A stretch of 64,000 nucleotides of DNA. Origin: Microbacterium testaceum (GTDB lineage Bacteria > Actinomycetota > Actinomycetes > Actinomycetales > Microbacteriaceae). Position 1 is the stretch's first letter, and each line of letters begins with the position of its first letter. The position numbers were made by a program, and so were the translations under genes. The stretch spans positions 1,736,001 to 1,800,000 of the forward strand of contig NZ_CP121699.1 of assembly GCF_029761935.1 (NCBI RefSeq), written 5' to 3'. Below, one piece after another: positions 57,073 to 64,000 of this stretch. The notes beneath the pieces were generated by a model. It searched no databases. It saw nothing but the letters and a program-made list of their open reading frames with translations, and was not told where the DNA came from.

Positions 57073-57825
57073 ATGAGCAGGTTCGCCCGGAAAGTCGCCC
57101 TTGTCACCGGCGGAGGAAGCGGAATCGGAGCCGCCATCGCGCGGCAGCTCGGCAAAGAAGGCGCCTCGGTGATCGTCACCGACATCAACCTCGAGGCCGC
57201 CGAACGCGTCGCCCAGGAGATCACCGTCGTCGGCGGCACCGCCACCGCGTTCGCCCAGAACACCGCGAAGTGGCAGGACTCCGAGTCGGCCGTCGAATTC
57301 GCGAAGAAGACCTACGGCGGACTCCACGTGGCGGTGAACAACGCCGGCATCGGCGGTCAGGCCGCGACCATCGGCGACTACGACATCGAGTCGTGGGACC
57401 GCGTGCGCGCGATCAACCTCGACGGCGTGTTCTACGGGCTGAAGTTCCAGCTGCCCGCGATCGTCGCCTCCGGTGGCGGAGCGATCGTGAACATGGCATC
57501 CGTCCTCGGCTCGGTGGGCATCGCCCAGAGCTCCGCCTATGTGGCGGCCAAGCACGCCCTCGTCGGGCTGACCAAGGTCGCCGCGCTGGAGTACACCGCC
57601 CAGGGCGTGCGCACGAACGCCGTCGGCCCCGGATTCATCGACACGCCCCTGGTGCGCGCGAGCCTGTCGCCCGAGGCTCTGACCCACCTCGAGAACGAGC
57701 ACGCCGCCGGCCGCCTCGGCACGGACGACGAAGTCGCCGCCCTCACGCTGTTCCTGCTGAGCGACGACGCGTCGTTCATCTCGGGGAGTTACCACCTCGT
57801 CGACGGCGGATACTCCGCCCACTGA
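57073..57825 (+). CDS. Short-chain dehydrogenase/reductase
   Basis: 250 residues, classical SDR: VTGGGSGIGAAIA near residue 12, an Asp after beta-2 (VTDINLE) favouring NAD, NNAGIGG, and catalytic Ser plus YVAAK. The substrate is not predictable. It appears monocistronic, with its own terminator downstream. Confidence 0.9.
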   Translation: MSRFARKVALVTGGGSGIGAAIARQLGKEGASVIVTDINLEAAERVAQEITVVGGTATAFAQNTAKWQDSESAVEFAKKTYGGLHVAVNNAGIGGQAATIGDYDIESWDRVRAINLDGVFYGLKFQLPAIVASGGGAIVNMASVLGSVGIAQSSAYVAAKHALVGLTKVAALEYTAQGVRTNAVGPGFIDTPLVRASLSPEALTHLENEHAAGRLGTDDEVAALTLFLLSDDASFISGSYHLVDGGYSAH

Positions 57826-57833
57826 GCCGAACC

Positions 57834-57861
57834 CACCGGGCCCGCCGCGGCGGGCCCGGTG
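57834..57861 (+). terminator. Hairpin terminator after the SDR
   Basis: CACCGGGCCCGCC (57834-57846) pairs perfectly with GGCGGGCCCGGTG (57849-57861), starting 9 bases after the stop. Confidence 0.85.
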
Positions 57862-57991
57862 CTGCGCGAGCCTCGGGCAGTGTGCGAGCGCGTCGGACAT
57901 CGCTCTCGAGAGATGCCCCGTCACACGCGGGACGCCGGGCGAGAGGGGACGTTTCGCAGGCTCGTGCGGCACAATGGACGCGGAGGTTTCC

Positions 57992-58468
57992 ATGAGCGAT
58001 CCGATCCCGACGATGCCGTCATCTGCGGATGCCGCCGGGACCCGCCCCGTGCCACTCGTGCACGCGGCGGCCGAGTGCCCGAAGTGCTTCACCGAGCTGC
58101 AGAGCGATCGCGACTGGTGGCGTGCACGCCCCGCCGGCTCGCGGCTGGTCGGCCTCGTGGTCTCGCGCCCCGACATGGAGACCGTCAAGCAGCAACGCGA
58201 CGATCTCACTCGCTTCGGCGTGCCGATCGAGGGCTTCCGCCACCCCGCGCCCGAGACCCTCGAGGGATGGTCGAAGAGACTCGACCGGTTCTTCGGAACG
58301 CTGACGCGCGGTGACGTTCTCGTCGTCGCGAGCGTGCACGCTCTCGGCCTGACGCGCGAGGACGAGACGCGTGCCGTCGCGGACCTCCGTCGACGCGGCG
58401 TGATGGTCAAAGTCCTCTCTCACGGCGATCGCCACCTGCACGACGCGACCCTTCCGCCGCGCGGCTGA
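57992..58468 (+). CDS. Degenerate serine-recombinase-like domain protein
   Basis: 158 residues from ATG 57992, chosen over the ATG at 57974 because GGAGG lies five bases before it. After a short Cys motif (ECPKC) the fold matches the resolvase/invertase N-terminal domain: LVGLVVSRPDMETVKQQRDDL in the place of the catalytic Ser segment, and RGDVLVVASVHALGLTREDE followed by DLRRRGVMVKVLS. The Arg residues of the standard LDRLGR element are replaced (SVHALGL), and no DNA-binding domain follows. It is probably not an active recombinase. Function unknown. Confidence 0.65.
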   Translation: MSDPIPTMPSSADAAGTRPVPLVHAAAECPKCFTELQSDRDWWRARPAGSRLVGLVVSRPDMETVKQQRDDLTRFGVPIEGFRHPAPETLEGWSKRLDRFFGTLTRGDVLVVASVHALGLTREDETRAVADLRRRGVMVKVLSHGDRHLHDATLPPRG

Positions 58469-58502
58469 GGCCGCCGTCTCCGCCCGATGGAGTGGGCGGT
58501 GA

Positions 58503-58895
58503 TCAGGAGGGATCGCTGACGCGCCCCGCCTCGAACGTCTGGCGTACCTCGGCGGTGTCGTAGACGATGTGCAGCGTCTCGATGCGTCCGTCGGGGGCGA
58601 GTTCAGCCACATCGACGACCGTGAACGGCGCGGGGGAACCGTCGGCCAGCACCCAGTCGAACCGGAACCAGAAGCTGAGGATCGGCGCGCCCGAAAGATC
58701 TCCCATCACGCTGCGCAGCGTGAGCTTCGACGATTGCGTGTCGGCGAAGAGGACGGGGTAGAAGTTCTCGGGTGCGAGCGTCCCGTACAGCGGCGAGTTC
58801 ACTCGGGCCTGCGGCGCGAACAGCGCCAACACCGCCTCAAGGTCGGCGTTCTGCAGAGCGGCGAGATAGCGATCGACGAGTTCACCGGGAGTCAT
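58503..58895 (-). CDS. NTF2-like (SnoaL-type) protein
   Basis: 130 residues with the usual cone-shaped alpha+beta order: VDRYLAALQNADLEAVLALF at the start, then a beta-rich remainder (RVNSPLYGTL, SFWFRFDWVLADG, IETLHIVYDTAEV). Such proteins bind or isomerise small hydrophobic ligands; ligand unknown. It is convergent with the recombinase-like gene and lies upstream of a 266-base gap that holds only the helicase terminator. Confidence 0.85.
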   Translation of the reverse strand: MTPGELVDRYLAALQNADLEAVLALFAPQARVNSPLYGTLAPENFYPVLFADTQSSKLTLRSVMGDLSGAPILSFWFRFDWVLADGSPAPFTVVDVAELAPDGRIETLHIVYDTAEVRQTFEAGRVSDPS

Positions 58896-59117
58896 CTGGG
58901 GCGGTTCCTTTCTTCACAACGGCCGCAGGTCCCGGCGATGACGTCACAATCCGACGTACCGCGCAAGATGCTCGACGGTCGACCTCGAGCCCGCCGCGAC
59001 CAGGTCGGGCGGAGTACCCGCGAAACGACCGTACCGCCGTCGCGGCCCGCACCGGGACCGGGGTCGATGATCCCGTCCGCGTGCGCCGACGAAACCCCGT
59101 GAACGACCAGAGAAACG

Positions 59118-59153
59118 ACGAGGCCCCCGCAGACGGATCTGCGGGGGCCTCGT
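59118..59153 (-). terminator. Hairpin terminator of the DEAD-box helicase
   Basis: ACGAGGCCCCCGCAGA (59118-59133) pairs perfectly with TCTGCGGGGGCCTCGT (59138-59153), eight bases past the helicase stop. Confidence 0.92.
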
Positions 59154-59161
59154 GACGTGGA

Positions 59162-60709
59162 TCAGCCCTGGGCGCGACGGTTCGTGCGGGGGCTGCGCGC
59201 GCCGACGACCATCCCGGTCGTGGGGGTTCCGGATGCCGAACGGCCCGCGCCCTGCGAACGCGAGGCGCCCGCTCCGGCGCGCTGTCCGCCACCGGTGCCC
59301 TGGCCGCGACCGGCACCGGAGCGCTGGCCCTGGCTACGCCCGCCCTGGGGCGCGTGGCCCGCAGCGGCGGGGGCATCGGCCGAGGGACCGCCGGCGCCAC
59401 GGCCGCGGCGACGACGTCCGCCGCCGGCGGATGCGGCGTCCGCACCCTGGGCGCGCTCGGCGCGCTTGCGCTGGGCGTTCGCGCCCTGCGAGCGTCCGCC
59501 GCCCTGAGGCTGCGCGACGATCGGCTCGGGCTTGACGTACGGAGCGACCTCGCCGACCAGGGCGACGACCTCGGGAGAGGTCGGCGTCACGGCCGTGGGC
59601 GTGGCCGAGATCTTGGCCTTGCGCAGGATGTCGAGGGTGTCGCGACGCTGCTCGGGGAGCATGATCGTGACGACGTCACCGGCGGTGCCGGCACGGGCGG
59701 TACGGCCCGAGCGGTGCAGGTACGCCTTGTGCTCGACGGGCGGGTCGACGTGCACGACGAGCTCGACACCGTCGACGTGGACGCCGCGGGCGGCGACGTC
59801 GGTCGCGACGAGCACCTTGGCGCGGCCGTCGCCGAAGGCGGCGAGGTTGCGGTCGCGCTGCGGCTGCGACAGGTTTCCGTGCAGGTCGACCGAGGGGATA
59901 CCCGCGGCCGTCAGGGCCTTCGCCAGCTTCTTGGCCTGGTGCTTGGTGCGCATGAACAGGATGCGGCGCGCGGTGCCCGAGGCGAGCGTCTGCACGAGCT
60001 CCTTCTTGGCGTCGGCGTCGGCGGGGGCGAACACGTGGTGGGTCATGGCGGCGACGTGCGAGTGCGCCTCGTCGACCGAGTGCAGCACCTCGTTGCGCAG
60101 GAAGCGCTTGACGAGCTTGTCCACACCGTTGTCGAGGGTGGCCGAGAACAGCATGCGCTGGCCGTTGGCGGGCGTGCGCGACAGCAGACGCGTGACACCG
60201 GGGAGGAAGCCGAGGTCGGCCATGTGGTCGGCCTCGTCGAGCACGGTGATCTCGACGTCGTCGAGGCTCGCGTGGCCCTGACCGATGAGGTCTTCGAGGC
60301 GACCGGGGCACGCGACGAGGATGTCGACGCCGCCGTTGAACGCGTCGACCTGGCGCTTCTGGTTCACGCCGCCGTACACGGTGGTGGTGACCAGGCCGTA
60401 GGCCGCGGCGAGGGGCTTGATGACCTCGTCGATCTGGTTGGCGAGCTCGCGGGTGGGAGCGAGCACGAGGGCGCGGGGCTTGCGGCCGCGACGGCGGTCG
60501 TTCTTGCCGGCGAGGCGCGCGACGAGGGGAAGAGAAAAGGCGAGGGTCTTGCCCGAGCCGGTCTTACCGCGGCCGAGCACGTCACGGCCGGCGAGGGTGT
60601 CGGGCAGGGTGTCTGCCTGGATGGGGAACGCGTCGTTCTTGCCCTGCGAGGCGAGAACGTCGACGAGGGGGGCGGGCACGCCGAGGTCGGCGAAAGTCTG
60701 GGACGTCAT
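59162..60709 (-). CDS. DEAD-box RNA helicase
   Basis: 515 residues from ATG 60709. Motifs in order: Q-motif region near residue 15-20, Walker A RGKTGSGKTLAF near residue 53, PTRELANQI, the DEAD box in VLDEADHM, SAT, and HRSGRTARAG in the second RecA domain. The C-terminal about 130 residues are a basic, Gly/Arg/Gln-rich, low-complexity tail (with RRRRGRGAGG) that probably binds RNA. It resembles RhlE/CsdA-type helicases of ribosome assembly and cold adaptation. The 187-base gap before it may be a leader. Confidence 0.94.
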   Translation of the reverse strand: MTSQTFADLGVPAPLVDVLASQGKNDAFPIQADTLPDTLAGRDVLGRGKTGSGKTLAFSLPLVARLAGKNDRRRGRKPRALVLAPTRELANQIDEVIKPLAAAYGLVTTTVYGGVNQKRQVDAFNGGVDILVACPGRLEDLIGQGHASLDDVEITVLDEADHMADLGFLPGVTRLLSRTPANGQRMLFSATLDNGVDKLVKRFLRNEVLHSVDEAHSHVAAMTHHVFAPADADAKKELVQTLASGTARRILFMRTKHQAKKLAKALTAAGIPSVDLHGNLSQPQRDRNLAAFGDGRAKVLVATDVAARGVHVDGVELVVHVDPPVEHKAYLHRSGRTARAGTAGDVVTIMLPEQRRDTLDILRKAKISATPTAVTPTSPEVVALVGEVAPYVKPEPIVAQPQGGGRSQGANAQRKRAERAQGADAASAGGGRRRRGRGAGGPSADAPAAAGHAPQGGRSQGQRSGAGRGQGTGGGQRAGAGASRSQGAGRSASGTPTTGMVVGARSPRTNRRAQG

Positions 60710-60896
60710 GAATACTCCAGCCGCGGCGCACGCGCGCACGGCGGTTCGGGATGCCGCGATGCTGCGGCTGCAGGGGGCGAAGGCGCCGGGTGGCGCATCC
60801 GTTCGCCGTGAAGGTCAAAGGCCCAACGTAAAGGGGGCCGGTGCGTTCGACGACGCAGGGAGCGAATGCTCCCGATGAGCCCAGTCTAGCGGTGCG

Positions 60897-61469
60897 TCAC
60901 GCGGCCGCGCGCCAGCAGCCGGCCACGTGGTCGTCGACCATGCCCGATGACTGCATGAGCGCGTACATCGTGGTCGGGCCGACGAAGCGGAAACCGCGGC
61001 GGCGGAGCTCCTTGCTGAGGGCTGCCGATTCGGGGGTGACGGCGGGGACATCGGCGAACACGCGGGGCGGGGTGTGCGCGGCCGGCGCGAACGACCACAT
61101 GAGCGCGTCGAGCTCACCCTCGGCCATCTCCGCGACGATGCCGGCGTTCCCGATCACGGCCTCGATCTTCGCACGGTTGCGGACGATGCCGGCATCCTGC
61201 ATCAACCGCTCGACGTCGTCGGGGCCGAACGCCGCCACCGCGGCGGGGTCGAACCCGTCGAACACCTCGCGGAAGCGCGGACGCTTGCGCAGGATCGTGA
61301 TCCACGACAGCCCCGCTTGGAAGCCCTCGAGGCTCATCTTCTCGAACAGCGGACGGTCGCCGTGCAGAGCGGTACCCCACTCCTCGTCGTGATACCGCTG
61401 GTACTCGGCGTCGGCGCCGGCCCACGCGCAGCGGGCGGTGCCGTCGAGACCGATCAGGACGTCGCTCAT
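60897..61469 (-). CDS. tag: DNA-3-methyladenine glycosylase I
   Basis: 190 residues from ATG 61469; a GTG directly before it (61472) is an alternative. Tag motifs: RCAWAGADAEYQRYHDEEWG at the start, LEGFQAGLSWITILRKRPRF, and the C-terminal RRRGFRFVGPTTMYALMQ then GMVDDHV. It removes 3-methyladenine from DNA. It lies upstream of the helicase on the same strand. Confidence 0.95.
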   Translation of the reverse strand: MSDVLIGLDGTARCAWAGADAEYQRYHDEEWGTALHGDRPLFEKMSLEGFQAGLSWITILRKRPRFREVFDGFDPAAVAAFGPDDVERLMQDAGIVRNRAKIEAVIGNAGIVAEMAEGELDALMWSFAPAAHTPPRVFADVPAVTPESAALSKELRRRGFRFVGPTTMYALMQSSGMVDDHVAGCWRAAA

Positions 61470-61518
61470 CACCTCAGGCTAGAGGCGACCACCGACACGG
61501 CGCGGCAGCGCGAAGAGA

Positions 61519-61566
61519 CGCGAAGCGGACGGCGGCGCCCCCCTTCCGACCGCCGCCCGCTTCGCG
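61519..61566 (-). terminator. Hairpin terminator of the acyl-CoA dehydrogenase
   Basis: CGCGAAGCGGACGGCGG (61519-61535) pairs with CCGCCGCCCGCTTCGCG (61550-61566) with one mismatch, just past the stop at 61569. Confidence 0.8.
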
Positions 61567-61568
61567 CG

Positions 61569-63671
61569 TCACTTGGCGGGCTTCTTCTCCGGGATCGGAG
61601 CGGTGCCCGCGGCCTTCTGCGCCGCGTAGTACGACGCGGCTTCGTTCTGACGGTCGTCTTCGACGCCCGACGCGATCGAGGCACGGATGTGCTCGGGGCC
61701 GTAGCCGAACGCGTCGACGAGGTCCTGCGCGTGCGGACGGAGCCGCGTGCAGAGGCGGTCGATGTAGCTCGATACGGCCGCGCCGCGCTGCGTCGACAGG
61801 CGTCCGTTGATCAGGTACCAGGCGAGGTGCTTCTCGATGAGCTGCAGGCCGAACAGGTCGCGCAGCCAGGTGAGCACCGCCAGGGTGTCGCGGTCCGTGA
61901 TGCGGTTGATCGCATCGGTGAACGCCTCCCACTGGAGCAGCTCGCCGTGAGCTCGCGCGGCCTCGATCAGCTGCGCCTGGTTCTCGTTGAAGAGCGCGGC
62001 GGCATCTTCACGGGAGAGCTTGGATGCCGGACGGAGACGCCCGGCGATGTCGGCGATCATCTGCTGGACGCGTCCCGCCAGCAGCTCGTGCTGCTGCTCG
62101 GCGCGGAGCCCCTTCTCGACGGAGCGCGCCGTCGACCCGAAGTCGCTGACCGCCTGCCCGAGCTGACGCATCCCGGCACCGTGGAACAGCTTGCCGGCGG
62201 TCTGACCGACGGCGAAGGCGGCGAGCTGCTTGGCATCCTTGCCCTTGAACTGCTTGGCGTAGTCGGCGAGAAGTCGCTTGCCGACCAGCTGCAGCAGGAT
62301 GTTGTTGTCACCCTCGAAGGTGACGTAGATGTCGAGGTCGGCGCGCAGGCCCACGAGGCGGTTCTCGAACAGGAAGCCCTGTCCACCGCATGCCTCGCGC
62401 GACTCCTGCAGGGTGTCGAGGGCGTGCCAGGTCGACAGCGGCTTGAGCGCGGCGGCGAGGGTCTCGAGGTCTTCGCGGTCGGCATCCGTGTCGAGGCGGC
62501 CGCTGAAGACGCCGTCGAACTTCTGCAGGAACTCGTCGTGCGCGAAGATCTGCGCGTACGTGGTCGCCAGACGCGGGAGCAGACGACGCTGGTGCTTGCC
62601 GTAGTCGAGCAGGGTCACCTCGGGGGTGCCGTTGCCGGAGTCGAACTGGCGCCGCTGATTGCCATACGTGATCGCGATGATGAGGCCGATGGCCGAGGCC
62701 CACGCGGCGGCGCCGTCGAGCGAGACGCGACCCTGCACGAGGGTGCCGAGCATGGTGAAGAAGCGACGACCCGGGCTCGCGATGTCGCTCGAGTAGGTGC
62801 CGTCGGCGGCGACGTCGCCGTAGCGGTTGAGCAGGTTCGTGCGGGGCACGCGCACCTGGTCGAAGTGCAGGCGCCCGTTGTCGATGCCGTTCAGGCCGCC
62901 CTTGAGCCCGTCGTCTTCGCCGCCGATACCGGGAAGGAAGTTGCCGTCGTCGTCGCGGAGGGGCACGTAGAAGCAGTGCACTCCGTGGTTCACGCCCTGG
63001 GTGATGAGCTGGGCGAATACCGTTGCCGCCTTGCCGTGCACGGCGGCGTTGCCGAGATAGTCCTTCCAGGCGCCGCGGAACGGCGTGTGGATGACGAACT
63101 CCTCGGTCTCGGGGTCGTAGGTCGCCGTCGTGCCGATCGCCGAGACGTCGGATCCGTGGCCGGTCTCGGTCATCGCGAAGGCGCCGGGGATCTCAAGGCT
63201 CATGATGCCCGGCAGCCACTTGTCGTGGTGCTCCCGGGTTCCGAGCTGGAGGACCGCCGAGCCGAACAGGCCCCACTGAACCCCCGACTTGATCTGGAGG
63301 CTCGGGTCGGCGGCGACGAGCTCCTCGAAGCCGGCGATGTTGGCACCGTTGTTCTCTTCGCCGCCCAGACGCTTGGGGAACGCGCGGTGCACGGCCTTGT
63401 TCTGGACGAGCAGGTGCAGCTGGCTGAGGGTGCGCTCGCGGTGCGCGTCCATCCCGAGACTGTCGTCGCGCCACAGGGCGGGATCCTTGATCATCTCGCG
63501 CGCCTGGCGACGGGTGTCGCCCCAGGTGCCGAGAAGCAGGTCGGTGACACGCTCGGTGTCGATGCGGGCTTCGGAGGCCTCCGCGGCACTGTGCGGTGCG
63601 GTCGGGGCACCCCCGACGGGCGTACGCGTGCTCGTGGCGGGCGTGGTGGGACGGACGGCGGCGTCGGTCAT
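61569..63671 (-). CDS. Large acyl-CoA dehydrogenase / acyl-CoA oxidase-type flavoprotein
   Basis: 700 residues, in the size class of acyl-CoA oxidases (about 650-700) rather than the usual 380-residue dehydrogenases. After about 45 disordered residues, the FAD/acyl-CoA core shows GVQWGLFGSAVLQLG, AFAMTETGHGSDVSAIGTTA (the flavin loop) and RYGDVAADGTYSS; the later domain contains ACGGQGFL and FEGDNNILLQL. It oxidises acyl-CoA to enoyl-CoA, passing electrons to O2 or to an electron-transfer flavoprotein. Appears monocistronic. Confidence 0.94.
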   Translation of the reverse strand: MTDAAVRPTTPATSTRTPVGGAPTAPHSAAEASEARIDTERVTDLLLGTWGDTRRQAREMIKDPALWRDDSLGMDAHRERTLSQLHLLVQNKAVHRAFPKRLGGEENNGANIAGFEELVAADPSLQIKSGVQWGLFGSAVLQLGTREHHDKWLPGIMSLEIPGAFAMTETGHGSDVSAIGTTATYDPETEEFVIHTPFRGAWKDYLGNAAVHGKAATVFAQLITQGVNHGVHCFYVPLRDDDGNFLPGIGGEDDGLKGGLNGIDNGRLHFDQVRVPRTNLLNRYGDVAADGTYSSDIASPGRRFFTMLGTLVQGRVSLDGAAAWASAIGLIIAITYGNQRRQFDSGNGTPEVTLLDYGKHQRRLLPRLATTYAQIFAHDEFLQKFDGVFSGRLDTDADREDLETLAAALKPLSTWHALDTLQESREACGGQGFLFENRLVGLRADLDIYVTFEGDNNILLQLVGKRLLADYAKQFKGKDAKQLAAFAVGQTAGKLFHGAGMRQLGQAVSDFGSTARSVEKGLRAEQQHELLAGRVQQMIADIAGRLRPASKLSREDAAALFNENQAQLIEAARAHGELLQWEAFTDAINRITDRDTLAVLTWLRDLFGLQLIEKHLAWYLINGRLSTQRGAAVSSYIDRLCTRLRPHAQDLVDAFGYGPEHIRASIASGVEDDRQNEAASYYAAQKAAGTAPIPEKKPAK

Positions 63672-63717
63672 TTCGGCACCTTTCGACGTTGCAAAGGACT
63701 CTCACTACGGTAGATGT

Positions 63718-63792
63718 CCCACAACGCGAGCCCAAACGCCCTGTGCGATACCGACAACAACGCCGCGTCTCGTCTCGACGGGTCGTTGTGGG
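63718..63792. repeat. Weak inverted-repeat element upstream of the acyl-CoA dehydrogenase
   Basis: CCCACAAC (63718-63725) pairs with GTTGTGGG (63785-63792). CAACGC recurs at 63722-63727 and 63758-63763, 36 bases (two times 18) apart. A loose candidate for the same intergenic class. Confidence 0.4.
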
Positions 63793-63894
63793 TGGTCAAC
63801 ATTCCCGAGTGCGCGCTGAGCGCCGAGTGGATGCCGTGGGCGCGGTCGGCGGCGAGCCCCGTGCGGCGCGCCTGTTGGCGCGCGGCGGGTCGCG

Positions 63895-64000
63895 TCAGTT
63901 CGCGGCGACGACGGTCAGGATCCCGTCGCCGTACGCTTCTCGCTTCTTCGCGCCGATGCCGGTGATCCCGTCGAGGTCGCCGACCGAGCTCGGGCGCGCG
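63895..64000 (-). CDS. C-terminal fragment of an ATP-dependent helicase (RecQ-type, HRDC end)
   Basis: The minus-strand frame enters from the window edge and stops at 63895-63897, giving 34 complete residues (plus a partial codon) with SSVGDLDGITGIGAKKREAY then a Gly-Asp-Gly and a hydrophobic end (ILTVVAAN). This matches the final helices of an HRDC domain as in RecQ. The catalytic part lies outside the window. It runs towards the acyl-CoA dehydrogenase with a 224-base gap. Confidence 0.65.
   Translation of the reverse strand, partial: ARPSSVGDLDGITGIGAKKREAYGDGILTVVAAN

Overview
The window is high-GC, densely packed actinobacterial DNA. Features pointing to a Microbacteriaceae genome, most likely Microbacterium, are: frequent GTG starts and GTGA or ATGA stop/start overlaps; the order ftsH-folE-folP-folB-folK-DUF3180-PH-PH-DUF2520-panC-lysS; mycoredoxin, DUF4192 and short ArgA-like GNAT proteins; and a strong preference for GGATGCC/GCATCC words. 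This is inferred from gene content and codon habit, not from a marker search. Most of the window is chromosomal core with short gaps and clear hairpin terminators. No integrase, transposase or CRISPR array was seen.

Layout. 1-20.3 kb is mainly nitrogen and amine catabolism. It holds a kinase-like/class III aminotransferase fusion, agmatine deiminase, an exporter, and a minus-strand operon (glutamine-synthetase-like ligase, PuuD-like amidase, aldehyde dehydrogenase, SDR, GntR/FadR regulator) diverging from an ethanolamine-type permease. These genes fit gamma-glutamylation of a small amino alcohol, oxidation of its alcohol group, and release of glutamate. Inside this part, 6.0-9.9 kb is a small, lower-GC accessory patch beside tRNA-Ser(CGA). 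It contains a frameshifted SRPBCC gene, the tail of a lost surface protein, an AIPR-family (abortive infection) gene whose N-terminus looks nuclease-like, and a decayed gene. ldh and radA follow the tRNA.

20.3-29 kb holds a GNAT acetyltransferase, clpC, a DUF2975/XRE pair with a repeated CGATAA operator, a duplicated-domain lipoprotein, cardiolipin synthase and a DUF4192 protein. 29-41.6 kb is a long minus-strand housekeeping block (tilS, hpt, ftsH, the folate genes, two PH-domain membrane proteins, panC, lysS), followed by ppa on the plus strand. 41.6-46.1 kb has a secreted M23 peptidase, tRNA-Glu/Asp/Phe and a large drug exporter. 46.1-64 kb has an acyl-CoA ligase, a ChrA transporter, a Gfo/Idh oxidoreductase, a lipid-type glycosyltransferase, mycoredoxin, an amidohydrolase coupled to kynureninase, a Na+/H+ antiporter, a degenerate resolvase-like protein, a DEAD-box helicase, 3-methyladenine glycosylase, a large acyl-CoA dehydrogenase and the C-terminus of RecQ.

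The most unusual non-coding signal is a set of intergenic elements (11.08, 13.36, 15.03 and 43.74 kb; weaker at 40.9 and 63.7 kb). Each has its own core word but shares one layout: two direct copies about 18-21 bases apart plus one or two inverted copies. The most interesting protein-level points are the AIPR protein, the amino-alcohol gamma-glutamylation operon, the kinase/phospho-lyase-like fusion and the amidohydrolase-kynureninase pair.
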